Part shown: in pieces, positions 31,709-40,902 of the stretch | Position numbering within the stretch: the first letter of the stretch is position 1 | Layout of the letters: the number at the start of each line of letters is the position of its first letter | Assembly (NCBI GenBank): GCA_949293815.1 | Contig: CASFEZ010000005.1 | Location: forward strand, 1-64,000 | Reading direction: 5' to 3' | Origin: an uncultured Eubacteriales bacterium | Lineage (GTDB): Bacteria; Bacillota; Clostridia; Oscillospirales; Acutalibacteraceae | Length of the DNA stretch: 64,000 nt | The notes under the pieces: generated by a model | Database searches by the model: none | What the model saw: the letters and a program-made list of their open reading frames with translations, nothing else | What the model was told of the DNA's origin: nothing | Made by a program: the position numbers and the translations under genes

Positions 31709-33646
31709 TTATGCGGCGGGGGCAGTGGTTGTTGTGCTTTGCGCCGCCAAATTAAAGGCATCGGTGCTGACGGCGGTATACACATCCGCATACGCCAAAT
31801 ACGCCTGAATCAGCGAAGCGCAGTCGTCCAGCCGGATCCGGAACCCATCCTGCCGCACAAAGAACGCATGCAGGCAATCGGCAGGATTTTGGAAATACAT
31901 GGCAATTTCCGGGTACGCAATGCCGTTGAGCAAATCGTTGGCTCTGGCCACCGTTGCCGTAACCAGCCGGTTATAATCGAAGGCGGTGTACAAATCCGTT
32001 GTAATATTCGCTGCCCGCATGGCGGTGTAAATATGATAGGTGCTTACCAGCAGCCGCGTATATTGGGGCATGCTGATTACGCGGCTCTCCAATGCGTCGA
32101 TATTCTCATTAAAGTTGCGCAGCGCCAAATTGTAATATTCGGTGCTCTGGTCGTATTGGGTCAGCTCCTGCATGGCCAAACTGACCCAAAAATCGCCATA
32201 CTGGGTATAATTTTCCCGAATCAGCGCGTCGGTCAGGGTGCGCGCTGCGGTCAGATATGCCTCGTTCTGCGTTTCACCATACAGGCGGCTTAACGCGTAA
32301 ACCGCCGAGCTGTCGTAGGCGCGGTCGCTCTGCACGGTTTTTACCGCGTAATCCGCCGCACTGTCGCTGCCGTAATACAAAACATGATTGAGCTTGCCTG
32401 TGGATGCGTCAATCATGGCAATCAGACCATTGCCCAGCTGCTGCGCCGTTTGCCGGTACTGTTCGTCGTCGGTTGTCTCTTCATAATCCAGAAATGCCAA
32501 AATTGCCTGGATATTAGCACCTGCCGTAATTTCAGCGGTATCGGCATTGACCGCATAGGCGGTGTTTGCATCCTGAGATACAATCTGCGACGCCAAATAC
32601 GCGGCTGCGTTCTCCAGCTGGCTTTGGTATAAGCCCGCCGAATCCAGCTCGTCGGAATATTGCGAAAGCGCCGACAGCGCCATGGCATGATACCCAATAT
32701 CATACAAATCAATCGGCAGCCCCAGCACCGGGTAATAGCCGTAGGTGAACCTGCCGTCATCGCCCATGCCGTCAAACAAATAGGTGCTGACATTCGATGC
32801 CGTACCGGTAATCAGCGAATAATCCACCGCGGAAAAGCTGCGGCGGCCATAGGAAGTATTCTGGTTATACTCCAGCGTATAACAGCCGTCCACATCCTTG
32901 ATATAGCCCCGGCAGGTAAACAGATATAAATTCTCCGGCAGTGCGTTCAGGGTGTTTACATTTTTCGCAGCCAAATACAAATTGACCTTATCCAACACCA
33001 AATCCTTGCTGACATCGTAATCAATCAGCTCGTTGGCGTTGATTTCCGCCTCTAAAAGCGCCGCAGAAAACGCCCCGTCAAAGGCAATGCCCTTGCGGAA
33101 AAACTCGCCGTAAATGCCTGCGTCCGCCGTAATGCGCCCGTTCAGGTCAGACGCATTGATGCGTTCCACCTGATTGACGATATCGGCTTTCAGATAAACC
33201 GTATTGTACAATTCCTCTCGCACAGCCTCGCCGGTTTTCTCTTCGACTGCCGTCCATGCCTCCTCCAGGCTCGCGCCTGAGGCATTGACCACAAGCGCCG
33301 GGTTCACCCCATCGCTGACGGACAGGAAAATGGTCAATGTGGTATTATATGCATCGCCAAGCTCTCTTTTCACGGTTGCTTCCAGATTCGCCGTTTCAAA
33401 CACATAGTCTTTCAAAACCATGGATGAGGCGATAAAGCTGTTATAGCAGTCATCCGCTCCCGTCTGCATACCGGAAGTGGTATTTTCGGTGGTCGACAGC
33501 GCGTCCGGCGTTACCCGGTTCAAAATCAGTCCCATTGCAGCCAGGACTACAATAATCAGCACAATAAAAACAGCAAAAAAGGTCACTAATTTTTTCTGTT
33601 TTCTTTTTAAAGCCCTTTGCCGGGCGCGTTCCTCTCTGGTTGTCAA
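31709..33646 (-). CDS. Membrane-anchored protein with predicted alpha/alpha-toroid repeats, function unknown
   Basis: 645 residues from TTG 33646 (AAAGGA 9 bp upstream). A basic cytoplasmic start (MTTREERARQRALKRKQKK) leads into one transmembrane helix (LVTFFAVFIVLIIVVLAAMGLIL). The large outer part has no family I can name. Residues about 290-620 are helix after helix with repeating small-aromatic patterns (YDIGYHAMALSALSQY, SAVYALSRLYGETQNEAYL, DFWVSLAMQELTQY), as in six-hairpin glycosidases or related toroids. An Asp/Tyr/Asn-rich beta region precedes it. The tail is Thr/Ala-rich. A cell-surface glycan role is possible but not shown. Confidence 0.55.
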   Translation of the reverse strand: MTTREERARQRALKRKQKKLVTFFAVFIVLIIVVLAAMGLILNRVTPDALSTTENTTSGMQTGADDCYNSFIASSMVLKDYVFETANLEATVKRELGDAYNTTLTIFLSVSDGVNPALVVNASGASLEEAWTAVEEKTGEAVREELYNTVYLKADIVNQVERINASDLNGRITADAGIYGEFFRKGIAFDGAFSAALLEAEINANELIDYDVSKDLVLDKVNLYLAAKNVNTLNALPENLYLFTCRGYIKDVDGCYTLEYNQNTSYGRRSFSAVDYSLITGTASNVSTYLFDGMGDDGRFTYGYYPVLGLPIDLYDIGYHAMALSALSQYSDELDSAGLYQSQLENAAAYLASQIVSQDANTAYAVNADTAEITAGANIQAILAFLDYEETTDDEQYRQTAQQLGNGLIAMIDASTGKLNHVLYYGSDSAADYAVKTVQSDRAYDSSAVYALSRLYGETQNEAYLTAARTLTDALIRENYTQYGDFWVSLAMQELTQYDQSTEYYNLALRNFNENIDALESRVISMPQYTRLLVSTYHIYTAMRAANITTDLYTAFDYNRLVTATVARANDLLNGIAYPEIAMYFQNPADCLHAFFVRQDGFRIRLDDCASLIQAYLAYADVYTAVSTDAFNLAAQSTTTTAPAA

Positions 33647-33723
33647 GATGATTCATCCTTTCGTTCCTGCGTGATAAAAAGGCAATGAATATCCCTATAT
33701 CCTGCCATAAAGCCACGCCATCT

Positions 33724-33751
33724 ATTATACATCAAAAACCGCCTGTGTCAA
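33724..33751 (-). promoter_or_regulatory. Promoter of toroid protein/flavin reductase genes
   Basis: Minus-strand TTGACA (33746-33751), 16-bp spacer, TATAAT (33724-33729). Confidence 0.8.
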
Positions 33752-33844
33752 GAAAGCCCGGGAAATTAACCTCTTTTTATGAATATTCGGAATCATTTTG
33801 CCTCCCCGGCATGGTATGATGGGGAGCACAAAGAGGTGATTGGA

Positions 33845-34792
33845 TTGTATCGCAAACAAAACGCAAAAGGGACAAGGAAACGCCGCCGGCTTCACATACG
33901 GCGCATCGTCCTGTTCTCTTTGCTGCTTGTTATATTGGCCGGTCTTCTGCTGAAAATTCCCGCCATGACAATGGAATATATCCGTGAGGACACCTTCAGT
34001 CCCTTACAGCGCTACCGCACGGTTACAATTGACCGCTCGGAAATGGCTTCCGGCGAACTGATTTTGGTCAACAGCTCCTATGCCTATTCCTTTGACCAGC
34101 CGGATCAAACCGTGCCCATTGCATCGGAAAAAAACGATTCCTACCAGGTCAAGGATGAGGAAATCCGCCTGAATGAGATTACCATTCGCCAGTTTAACCG
34201 CCTGTTCCGCGCGTTTGAAAGAAGCACAGGGCTTTCCAATGTGCGCATCATCAGCGCTTTTCGGGATTATGCTTACCAGGACGGTCTATTTCAGGAGCGG
34301 GTCAGCGATCTTGGCTATTACGAAGTCATTCGCTGGGTCGCCGTTCCGGGCTACAGCGAGCACCACACCGGCTATGCGGCAGACATTGCCGTGGCGGACG
34401 AAGAGGGCAACACCGCTACCTTTACCGGTGAGGGCGACTACGCCTATATCGAGGAAAACGCCTGGCGGTATGGTTTTATCCGCCGGTTCCCCGAGAACAA
34501 AACCGACCTGACCGGCGTCGCCAACGAGCCGTGGCATTACCGCTATGTGGGGAAAGCGCACGCCTATATCATGTATATGACCGGCATGTGCCTGGAAGAA
34601 TATGTGGAATATGTAAAAAGCTACCGCTACGGGGAAAAGTACATCGATTTGAACATCCACGGCGATGAATACAAAATCTATTATGTCCCCGCCGGCGATG
34701 CCGAGCAGGTGGAAGTGCCGGTGCCGCTGTTCGGCTCTTACGAAATTTCGGGGAACAATGTAGACGGATTTATTGTAACCGAAAAAGATTGA
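33845..34792 (+). CDS. D-alanyl-D-alanine carboxypeptidase, VanY family (peptidase M15B)
   Basis: 315 residues from TTG 33845, close behind GAGGTGA; an ATG at 33779 has no ribosome site. A Lys/Arg-rich start and a transmembrane helix (IVLFSLLLVILAGLLLKI) anchor it. The M15 domain shows SAFRDYAYQDGLFQER, then the zinc ligands His174 and Asp180 in SEHHTGYAADIAV and His231 in EPWHYRYVG. It trims the terminal D-Ala of peptidoglycan stem peptides. A C-terminal 60-residue beta domain (YIDLNIHGDEYKIYYVPA) follows. No vancomycin resistance genes are nearby, so this is a housekeeping carboxypeptidase by inference. Confidence 0.88.
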   Translation: MYRKQNAKGTRKRRRLHIRRIVLFSLLLVILAGLLLKIPAMTMEYIREDTFSPLQRYRTVTIDRSEMASGELILVNSSYAYSFDQPDQTVPIASEKNDSYQVKDEEIRLNEITIRQFNRLFRAFERSTGLSNVRIISAFRDYAYQDGLFQERVSDLGYYEVIRWVAVPGYSEHHTGYAADIAVADEEGNTATFTGEGDYAYIEENAWRYGFIRRFPENKTDLTGVANEPWHYRYVGKAHAYIMYMTGMCLEEYVEYVKSYRYGEKYIDLNIHGDEYKIYYVPAGDAEQVEVPVPLFGSYEISGNNVDGFIVTEKD

Positions 34793-34842
34793 AGCTATAT
34801 GGAACGATAAAACACCAGAAAAATGCCGCTTTCAAAGAAAAA

Positions 34843-34880
34843 CAGCCGGGTGACCGAAAAAGGTTGCCCGGCTGCTATTT
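34843..34880 (+). terminator. Terminator of VanY gene
   Basis: CAGCCGGGTGACC (34843-34855) pairs with GGTTGCCCGGCTG (34862-34874, two G-U pairs), followed by CTATTTTA. Confidence 0.8.
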
Positions 34881-34906
34881 TATGTTATTGATATATAAAA
34901 TCATTC

Positions 34907-35197
34907 TTATTTCATATATCGTTTAAGTTCCTCATAGAAGTTTTCTCTGGTACCCGCCATGATGACAACGACCACTTTATCCTCTATAACCTCTACGGTA
35001 TAGGCAAGTTCATAATTGGTCTTATTGTAATAAATATCATAGCAGAAAATGCCCGCCAAATCGCCGGTTTTCGCTTCCCCTACCGTGTGATCGGTCAAAA
35101 TCCGGTCAATCGCCTCCCGGAAAAGGTTTTTTAGCCGCTTGTCCTTGCATTTTTTGAAAAACTTCGCCGCCGGAGGCAGGATTCTTAATTGCGTCAT
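34907..35197 (-). CDS. RelE/ParE-type toxin of a type II toxin-antitoxin pair
   Basis: 96 residues, usual for RelE/ParE toxins. LRILPPAAKFFKKCKDKRLKNLFREAIDRIL is the basic N-terminal helix pair, GEAKTGDLAGIFCYDIYYNKTNYELAYTV the beta sheet core with a hydrophobic last strand VVVVIMAGTRENFYEELKRYM. RelE members cleave mRNA at the ribosome; ParE members poison gyrase. Which applies is unknown. It overlaps the antitoxin gene by ATGA, as in many such operons. Confidence 0.8.
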   Translation of the reverse strand: MTQLRILPPAAKFFKKCKDKRLKNLFREAIDRILTDHTVGEAKTGDLAGIFCYDIYYNKTNYELAYTVEVIEDKVVVVIMAGTRENFYEELKRYMK

Positions 35198-35574
35198 ACT
35201 TCCTCCTCAGCCCCGAATACATCCTCATAGGTGTAGCTTTCACCCTCGCCGCGGGCAGCCTGCTCGGCCTCGGACAACATCGCCTCCACGGCAGGACGTA
35301 CTTTCTTTTGCGTCTTTTTAAACGCATCCAGCAGCTGCTCGCCGCTAAGCCCCTGCTTTATCAGGTCAGCGAGGATCTGTTCGGCAAATTCACCGCCGCC
35401 CTGTTCTTTCACGGGACGCAAAACAATCTCGTTCCCCCGCAAAATACATTCGGCTTCCGTAGAGAAGCCAAGGGTTTCATAAAATTTTTGCGGAATGGTC
35501 ACCTGACGCTTTTCTGATATACGAATGGTTTTCCGATTCACAGAAGATCCACCTTTCGCAATTGCTGTATTCAT
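35194..35574 (-). CDS. AbrB/PrlF-type antitoxin
   Basis: 126 residues from ATG 35574, behind AAAGGAG. Residues 15-55 form a SpoVT/AbrB swapped-hairpin DNA-binding domain (TIRISEKRQVTIPQKFYETLGF and AECILRGNEIVLRPV). The C-terminal half is acidic and helical and would wrap around the toxin. The PrlF-YhaV pair has the same arrangement. It probably represses its own promoter through the inverted repeat at 35603-35638. Confidence 0.82.
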   Translation of the reverse strand: MNTAIAKGGSSVNRKTIRISEKRQVTIPQKFYETLGFSTEAECILRGNEIVLRPVKEQGGGEFAEQILADLIKQGLSGEQLLDAFKKTQKKVRPAVEAMLSEAEQAARGEGESYTYEDVFGAEEEV

Positions 35575-35602
35575 ATGGCTTCTCCTTTCTATTGTATGAC
35601 AT

Positions 35603-35638
35603 AAACAAAGAAAAATATACAACAAATTTTCTTTGTTT
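35603..35638. promoter_or_regulatory. Perfect 12-bp inverted repeat in the TA leader, probable autoregulatory operator
   Basis: AAACAAAGAAAA (35603-35614) and TTTTCTTTGTTT (35627-35638), separated by 12 bp, lie between the -10 box and the ribosome site of the antitoxin gene. The spacing fits a site for an AbrB-type dimer or a toxin-antitoxin complex. Confidence 0.65.
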
Positions 35639-35648
35639 CTTTGCTTTT

Positions 35649-35677
35649 ATTATACCAGCAAAACCAATCGCCGTCAA
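35649..35677 (-). promoter_or_regulatory. Promoter of the TA operon
   Basis: Minus-strand TTGACG (35672-35677), 17-bp spacer, TATAAT (35649-35654), immediately after the recD2 stop. Confidence 0.8.
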
Positions 35678-35707
35678 GTGTGCGTCTTGCCTTTTTCGGA
35701 TACCATT

Positions 35708-37909
35708 TTATATATTCTCGTTATGTAAAAACGATTCCAGCGCGGAATACCGGCGGTTTTTGCGGTTGTTTTCCACCATCAGGCTGATTTTTTCCCGGCT
35801 GCCGACCAGAATCAGCAGGTGCTTGGCGCGGGTCACCGCCGTATATAACAGGTTGCGGTATAAAAGCTGCGGCGGTGCGTCCAGAATCGGAATCACCACA
35901 GCAGGGTATTCGCTGCCCTGGCTTTTATGTACCGTTACCGCATATGCCAGCTCCAATTCCGACATACTCTCCAGCGGGTAGACCGTTTTTCTGCCGTCAA
36001 AATCGATAACCACCGCGTTTTCTGCCCGGGATATTTTTTCGATAACCCCCATATCCCCGTTGAAGATGCCGGTTCCGTTCTCGCCGTCCTTCTCCCAGGG
36101 GATATCATAGTTATTTTTTATTTGCATCACCTTATCCCCCTGCCGCAGAACACGACCATAGGAACGCAGCTCCTCTTTCCCCTCCGATGGCGGATTCAGC
36201 ACAGCCTGCAAACGGATATTCAGATTCACCGTGCCGCAGTCGCCTTTTCGCGACGGGCAAAGCACCTGCAAATCCCCCACCGGGTCATAGCCGTAGGCCT
36301 TTGGCAGCCGGCGGCTGACCAGTTCGGTAACCAGCCGCGCCGCAGCAAGGGAGGATTTCTGTTCCAAAAAGAAGAAATCACCGTCTTTGCGGGAAAGCTC
36401 CGGCATCTCGCCGCCGACAATGCGATGGGCGTTCATAACGATCAGGCTCTGCTGTGCCTGCCGGAAAATTTCCGTCAGCCGCACCACGGGAATTTCGCCG
36501 GAATGCACCATGTCCAGCAGCACATTTCCCGCCCCCACCGGCGGCAGCTGGTCGGTATCGCCCACCAGCACCAGGCGGCAGCCAAAGGGAACGGCTTGCA
36601 GCAGCGCGGAAAATACCGTAATGTCCACCATGGAAAGCTCGTCCACAATAATCGCATCCGCCTGCAGCGGAAACTGCATATTCCGCGCAAACTCCGGCTC
36701 GTCCCTGTCGTTCCACTGCACCTCCAGCAGGCGGTGCAGGGTGCTGGCGGGTTTTCCCGTAAGCTCGCTCATACGCTTGGCGGCTCTGCCTGTGGGAGCC
36801 GCAAGCAAAACCGTCATCCCCTGCTTTTCAAAAAAGGCAATCATACCGCGCACTGTGGTGGTTTTACCCGTGCCGGGACCACCGGTCACAATCATCGTGC
36901 CCTTTTCGGCAGCAAGCCGAATGGCACCACGCTGCTTTTCCTGATAATGAATGCCGTTTTCCGCCTCAATGCGATCCAGTTCCTCGTCCAGCGCCGTCAG
37001 CGAAAGGGGCGGGAACCGCAATAGCTCATGCAGGCGCCGGGCGGCGCTTTTTTCGCATTGATAGATTTGCGGCAAAAATAAAAAACTGCGTTCACCGACG
37101 GTATCGCGCGCCAGCTCTTTTATGGAAACCAGACGCTCTATTTCCTGAAGGATAACCTCTTCTTCCTCCGAAAGCAGCGACATACAGGGCGCAGGCAGCT
37201 TCTCCTCGGGAATGCAGGTATGCCCGTTGTGTAAATTATGGCGCATGACATACAAAATACCCGCCTCGTTCCGATAAGCTGCCTCCGGCGTTTCCGGGAG
37301 CTTGGCGGCAATTTCATCTACCCTCGCAAAATCGAACCCCTGCAATTCCGAACACAAAAGATACGGATTGCGCTTGATAATTTCCACCGCATTGCCGCCG
37401 AACCGCTTAAAAATCCGCACACATTCCATGGGGCGAATACCGTAAGCGTCCAATTCGGACATAATATTGCGGATGGAAAACTGCCTCTTGAACTCGTTGG
37501 AGATGGCGGCGGCTTTTTCTTTGGAGATGCCGCGAATCACCGTCAGCCGCTCACAATCGTTTTCCAGCACCTCAAAGGCGTTTTCTCCGAACCGCTCAAT
37601 GATTTTCCTGGCGGTTTTCGGACCGATTCCCTTTATCATACCGGCGGAAAGGTACCTTAGCAGCGATGCGGCGTTATCCGGCAGCCGGGACTCATAGCTT
37701 TCCGCCTGGAACTGCCGACCGAACATCGAGTGATTGCCCCATTTGCCATACAAAACCAGTTCTTCTCCCGCGCCGACCTCAAAAAAAGTGCCGACGGCTG
37801 TTACCAGTTCCCCGCCGACATTCATATCCAGCACGGTAAATCCGTTGTCCGCGTTGCGGAAGGTTACACTTTCCACAATGCCCTCGATTTTTTCGGTATT
37901 TTCCTGCAT
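35708..37909 (-). CDS. recD2: RecD2-type ATP-dependent DNA helicase
   Basis: 733 residues from ATG 37909 (GGGAGG about 8 bp upstream). The N-terminal OB-like domain (IEGIVESVTFRNADNGFTVLDM) and the helix-hairpin-helix stretch GMIKGIGPKTARKIIERFG are RecD2 marks. SF1B motifs follow: Walker A TGGPGTGKTTTVRG, motif II VDELSMVD, motif III LVGDTDQLPPVGAGNVL, motif IV TEIFRQAQ, and SH3-like insert plus VTVHKSQGSEYPAVVIP and LLYTAVTRAKHLL. It unwinds DNA 5'-3', without RecBC, and functions in repair. Last gene of the hprK cluster on this strand. Confidence 0.92.
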   Translation of the reverse strand: MQENTEKIEGIVESVTFRNADNGFTVLDMNVGGELVTAVGTFFEVGAGEELVLYGKWGNHSMFGRQFQAESYESRLPDNAASLLRYLSAGMIKGIGPKTARKIIERFGENAFEVLENDCERLTVIRGISKEKAAAISNEFKRQFSIRNIMSELDAYGIRPMECVRIFKRFGGNAVEIIKRNPYLLCSELQGFDFARVDEIAAKLPETPEAAYRNEAGILYVMRHNLHNGHTCIPEEKLPAPCMSLLSEEEEVILQEIERLVSIKELARDTVGERSFLFLPQIYQCEKSAARRLHELLRFPPLSLTALDEELDRIEAENGIHYQEKQRGAIRLAAEKGTMIVTGGPGTGKTTTVRGMIAFFEKQGMTVLLAAPTGRAAKRMSELTGKPASTLHRLLEVQWNDRDEPEFARNMQFPLQADAIIVDELSMVDITVFSALLQAVPFGCRLVLVGDTDQLPPVGAGNVLLDMVHSGEIPVVRLTEIFRQAQQSLIVMNAHRIVGGEMPELSRKDGDFFFLEQKSSLAAARLVTELVSRRLPKAYGYDPVGDLQVLCPSRKGDCGTVNLNIRLQAVLNPPSEGKEELRSYGRVLRQGDKVMQIKNNYDIPWEKDGENGTGIFNGDMGVIEKISRAENAVVIDFDGRKTVYPLESMSELELAYAVTVHKSQGSEYPAVVIPILDAPPQLLYRNLLYTAVTRAKHLLILVGSREKISLMVENNRKNRRYSALESFLHNENI

Positions 37910-37992
37910 ACTTCCGCCTCCCATCGCGGCAACATATCAAAAATATCCTGAACCGAGCAAAGTTTCCAACCCCTGTTCCGCCGCAGGGGCAA

Positions 37993-39000
37993 TCAGGTTT
38001 TGTCCGTATACACAAAGCCCTGTTTGCGCAGAGTACTCAGCTGCGGAAGGGCTTTTTCAATGCCGCGAATCACCGCGCACGCCGGATCCTGCGGTACCGA
38101 AACCGGAATATGCAGCGCACGGGACAAATAATCCGCCAAACCGTAAATTTGCGCGCTGCCGCCGGTTAAAAGGAGCCCGTCCCGGGCAATATCCCCCAAA
38201 AGCTCCGGCGGCGTTTGGTCAAATACGGAAACCACCAGCTCTTCCATTTCCTCATAAAATGTCTTCAGAACAAAACGCATTTCGGTGGAGGTCATTTCAA
38301 AATTCATGCCTTCGCCGCTCAGGCGCTTGCCGCCGACAATCAGGGCAATTTCGTCCGAACGCATCACGGCGCAGGCCAGCGTTTTTTTGATTTCCTCCGC
38401 CCCCAAAAAGCCAATCTCAACACCACGCTCATCCCGAAGGTACCGGCGGATTTCCTCGGTCATCGCGTTGCCCGCCGAGGCAATCGACCGGGACACGGCT
38501 ATGCTGTTCATGGTAACAACGGCGCAATCCGTTGTGCCGCCGCCCACATCCAATACCGCCGCACCTTTCGGCGGCGTATCCGCTTCCAGACCGAACACGG
38601 CGGCCACCGGCTCTTCTATCAAACACGCCGTTCTGGCGCCCGCGTCATACAGCACATCCAGCATCGCCCGCTTTTCCGTTTCGGTCACGCCTGTGGAAAT
38701 ACCGGCGAGTATTTCTGGTTTTATAATGCGATTTTTACACAGCCGATCGGTGATATCCCGCGCCATATACCGTAAGAGCGCGTAATTGGCAATCACGCCG
38801 TCCTGCATGGCGTGTACCATCCGCACCGTATCCGATTCGCGACCTTCCCAGTCCAGTGCGGCTTTTCCATACGCCAAAACCCTTCCCGTATGGGCGTCTA
38901 CGGCAGCCACACAAGGTTCGCTGCCGAAAATACCGGTGCCGTACAGGCAATATTTCATTTCACAGGTTCCGAAATCGATACCGATTTTCCCAAACGCCAT
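37993..39000 (-). CDS. MreB/Mbl-family actin-like protein
   Basis: 335 residues. Actin/Hsp70-type ATPase motifs: phosphate 1 KIGIDFGTCEMKYCLYG, phosphate 2 AAVLDVGGGTTDCAVVTMN, and adenosine motif LLTGGSAQIYGLADYLS. The segment IEEPVAAVFGLEAD is the connecting region seen in MreB (EEPMAAAIG). MreB polymers guide lateral wall synthesis with RodA. The N-terminal Cys-rich wording (GTCEMKYCLYGTGIFGSEPC) departs from textbook MreB (GTANTLVY), so a specialised paralogue is possible. 29 bp downstream of whiA. Confidence 0.82.
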   Translation of the reverse strand: MAFGKIGIDFGTCEMKYCLYGTGIFGSEPCVAAVDAHTGRVLAYGKAALDWEGRESDTVRMVHAMQDGVIANYALLRYMARDITDRLCKNRIIKPEILAGISTGVTETEKRAMLDVLYDAGARTACLIEEPVAAVFGLEADTPPKGAAVLDVGGGTTDCAVVTMNSIAVSRSIASAGNAMTEEIRRYLRDERGVEIGFLGAEEIKKTLACAVMRSDEIALIVGGKRLSGEGMNFEMTSTEMRFVLKTFYEEMEELVVSVFDQTPPELLGDIARDGLLLTGGSAQIYGLADYLSRALHIPVSVPQDPACAVIRGIEKALPQLSTLRKQGFVYTDKT

Positions 39001-39029
39001 ACCGGCACCTCCTAAAAAACCATCTCTGG

Positions 39030-39947
39030 TTATGGCAGCTGCTGGGCAAATTCCAATATTTTTTTCAGCCGGTAATTGACGGCTGCCCGGCTCATGGGCG
39101 GCCGCATCGCCTCCCCCAGCTCCCTCAGGCTCATCTCCTGCTCTTCAAGCCGCAGCACCGCCAAATGCTGCATATCCTCCGGCAGCTGTCCCAGCGCGCC
39201 ATAGCGCATGATTTTGCGAATGGCGTCTATCTGCGTCACTGCCGCGTTGACACTGCGGTTGATATTTGCCGTTTCAAAATTCACCCGGCGGTTCACATTG
39301 TTTTTAATATCCTTAAAAACCTTGGCATTCATCATTTTCAGCGCCGCGTTCTGTGCGCCGATAATGGCTAAAAAATCTTCGATAGACGAACTGTCTTTTA
39401 AGTAAACCAAATAGACCCCGCCCCTGGTAGAGAGCCTTGGCTGTAGAGAATAATTCTGATCCGGATCAATGCTGTTGTACTCGTCAAAGAGCTTCATAAA
39501 ATCCGTTGCCAAACTTTTACTGCCCACGGTCAGCTCCAAATGGTATTCCCGCTCCGGGTCCGTCACCGAGCCGCAGGCCAGAAATGCCCCTCGAATAAAA
39601 GCGGCGCGGCAGCAATCATCACGGATATTGGCAAAATTCAGCCGAATGCGGTACTCGCTGCCGTCATACCCAAGCGTGGATAATACCCGGCGGCACCGTT
39701 TGCTGTCCGACAAGGTAACCGAATACCGTCCGGCTTCTGACCGTTTTGGTTCGACAGTACCGCCGCCGAGCTGCTGAAGCGCCTCGGCATAGGCTTCTGC
39801 CAAAACAGCATGGTCCGTCATAAAGCTCAGCCCGGACGCCGAAAAAGACCGACCAAACAGCAAAAAGCCGTAGCTTTGCGCAAAGCTGCAGCACGGCTTG
39901 TTTTCTATGGATAATACTTCCTGTTTAACCTCTGATGAAAAAGACAT
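39030..39947 (-). CDS. whiA: WhiA-family regulator with LAGLIDADG-like fold and HTH
   Basis: 305 residues from ATG 39947 (the canonical MSFSSEVKQEVLSIE start); a longer frame overlaps murB. Residues 1-210 hold two LAGLIDADG-like repeats (CCRAAFIRGAFLACGSVTDPEREYHLEL). The C-terminal HTH is at 245-300 (LAVLRLEEQEMSLRELGEAMRPPMSRAAVNYRLKKI). In Bacillus and Streptomyces WhiA acts in division, chromosome segregation and sporulation. Its start lies 19 bp after the murB stop. RapZ and YvcK, which normally stand before whiA in Firmicutes, are not here. Confidence 0.93.
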   Translation of the reverse strand: MSFSSEVKQEVLSIENKPCCSFAQSYGFLLFGRSFSASGLSFMTDHAVLAEAYAEALQQLGGGTVEPKRSEAGRYSVTLSDSKRCRRVLSTLGYDGSEYRIRLNFANIRDDCCRAAFIRGAFLACGSVTDPEREYHLELTVGSKSLATDFMKLFDEYNSIDPDQNYSLQPRLSTRGGVYLVYLKDSSSIEDFLAIIGAQNAALKMMNAKVFKDIKNNVNRRVNFETANINRSVNAAVTQIDAIRKIMRYGALGQLPEDMQHLAVLRLEEQEMSLRELGEAMRPPMSRAAVNYRLKKILEFAQQLP

Positions 39948-39966
39948 AGATGGATTTCCCGTCCGT

Positions 39967-40878
39967 TCAATCAAAAAAACGAATCTCCGGCTCTAATTGC
40001 ACGCCGCTTTTCTCCCATACGGTTTTTTGAATATGGGCAATCAGCGTGCGCACATCCTTTGCGGTTGCGCCACCGCGGTTGATTACAAACCCCGCGTGCT
40101 TTTCGCTGACCGCCGCGCCGCCGACGGTACAGCCTTTTAAGCCCGCCTGTTCAATCAACGCGCCCGCAAAATGCCCCTGCGGACGCTTAAAGGTGCTGCC
40201 CGCACTGGGATATTCCAGAGGCTGTTTTTCTTTGCGCCGCGCCATCAGTTCCTCCATTTGCGCCCGAATGGCGTCCTTATCGCCCTTTTCCGGGCGAAAG
40301 ACCGCGCTGAGGATGATCGCATTGGGATTTTCCGTAAAAATACTGTGGCGGTAGGAAAGGTGCAGCTGTTCTGCCGGCTCGGTACGAATTTGCCCCGCCT
40401 CGTCCACAAAACGAACCGATTCCAAAACCTGCGACAATTCTCCGCCGTAAGCGCCGGCGTTCATAAACACTGCGCCGCCCACACTGCCCGGGATGCCATA
40501 TGCAAAGGCAAGCCCCGCCAGTGCTTCTTGCAGCGCCCGGCGGCAGACGGCAATCAGCAGCGCCCCCGCGCCCGCCGTAATCCGCTCACCGCAGACGGCA
40601 ATTTCGCAAAATTCCCCCTGCGACAGCAGAATCACCGGTCGGGTGACCCCCTTGTCGGCAATCAGCACATTGCTGCCGTTGCCCAACAGGTAATGGGGCG
40701 TCTCATATTGTTTTAATATCGAAAGCGCAGAAAGCAGCTGTTCGGTTGTATGCGGGCGCAGCACAAGCGGCGCAGGGCCGCCAATCTTAAACGAAGTATA
40801 CTTCCCCAGCGGCTCATTTTCACTGAAATCACATCCGGAACGCTGCAAAGCATCCTTTATTTCAGCAAGACAGTTCAT
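39967..40878 (-). CDS. murB: UDP-N-acetylenolpyruvoylglucosamine reductase
   Basis: 303 residues, type II MurB length. FAD-binding parts: NEPLGKYTSFKIGGPAPLVLRP, LLGNGSNVLIADKGV and AYGIPGSVGGAVFMNAGAYGGEL; the catalytic Ser in YPSAGSTFKRP and the final Glu in LEPEIRFF. It makes UDP-MurNAc from enolpyruvyl-UDP-GlcNAc with NADPH, a cytoplasmic peptidoglycan step. 24 bp downstream of the ROK kinase. Confidence 0.96.
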   Translation of the reverse strand: MNCLAEIKDALQRSGCDFSENEPLGKYTSFKIGGPAPLVLRPHTTEQLLSALSILKQYETPHYLLGNGSNVLIADKGVTRPVILLSQGEFCEIAVCGERITAGAGALLIAVCRRALQEALAGLAFAYGIPGSVGGAVFMNAGAYGGELSQVLESVRFVDEAGQIRTEPAEQLHLSYRHSIFTENPNAIILSAVFRPEKGDKDAIRAQMEELMARRKEKQPLEYPSAGSTFKRPQGHFAGALIEQAGLKGCTVGGAAVSEKHAGFVINRGGATAKDVRTLIAHIQKTVWEKSGVQLEPEIRFFD

Positions 40879-40902
40879 CTCCGCGCCCCTTTCGATTGCT
40901 GT

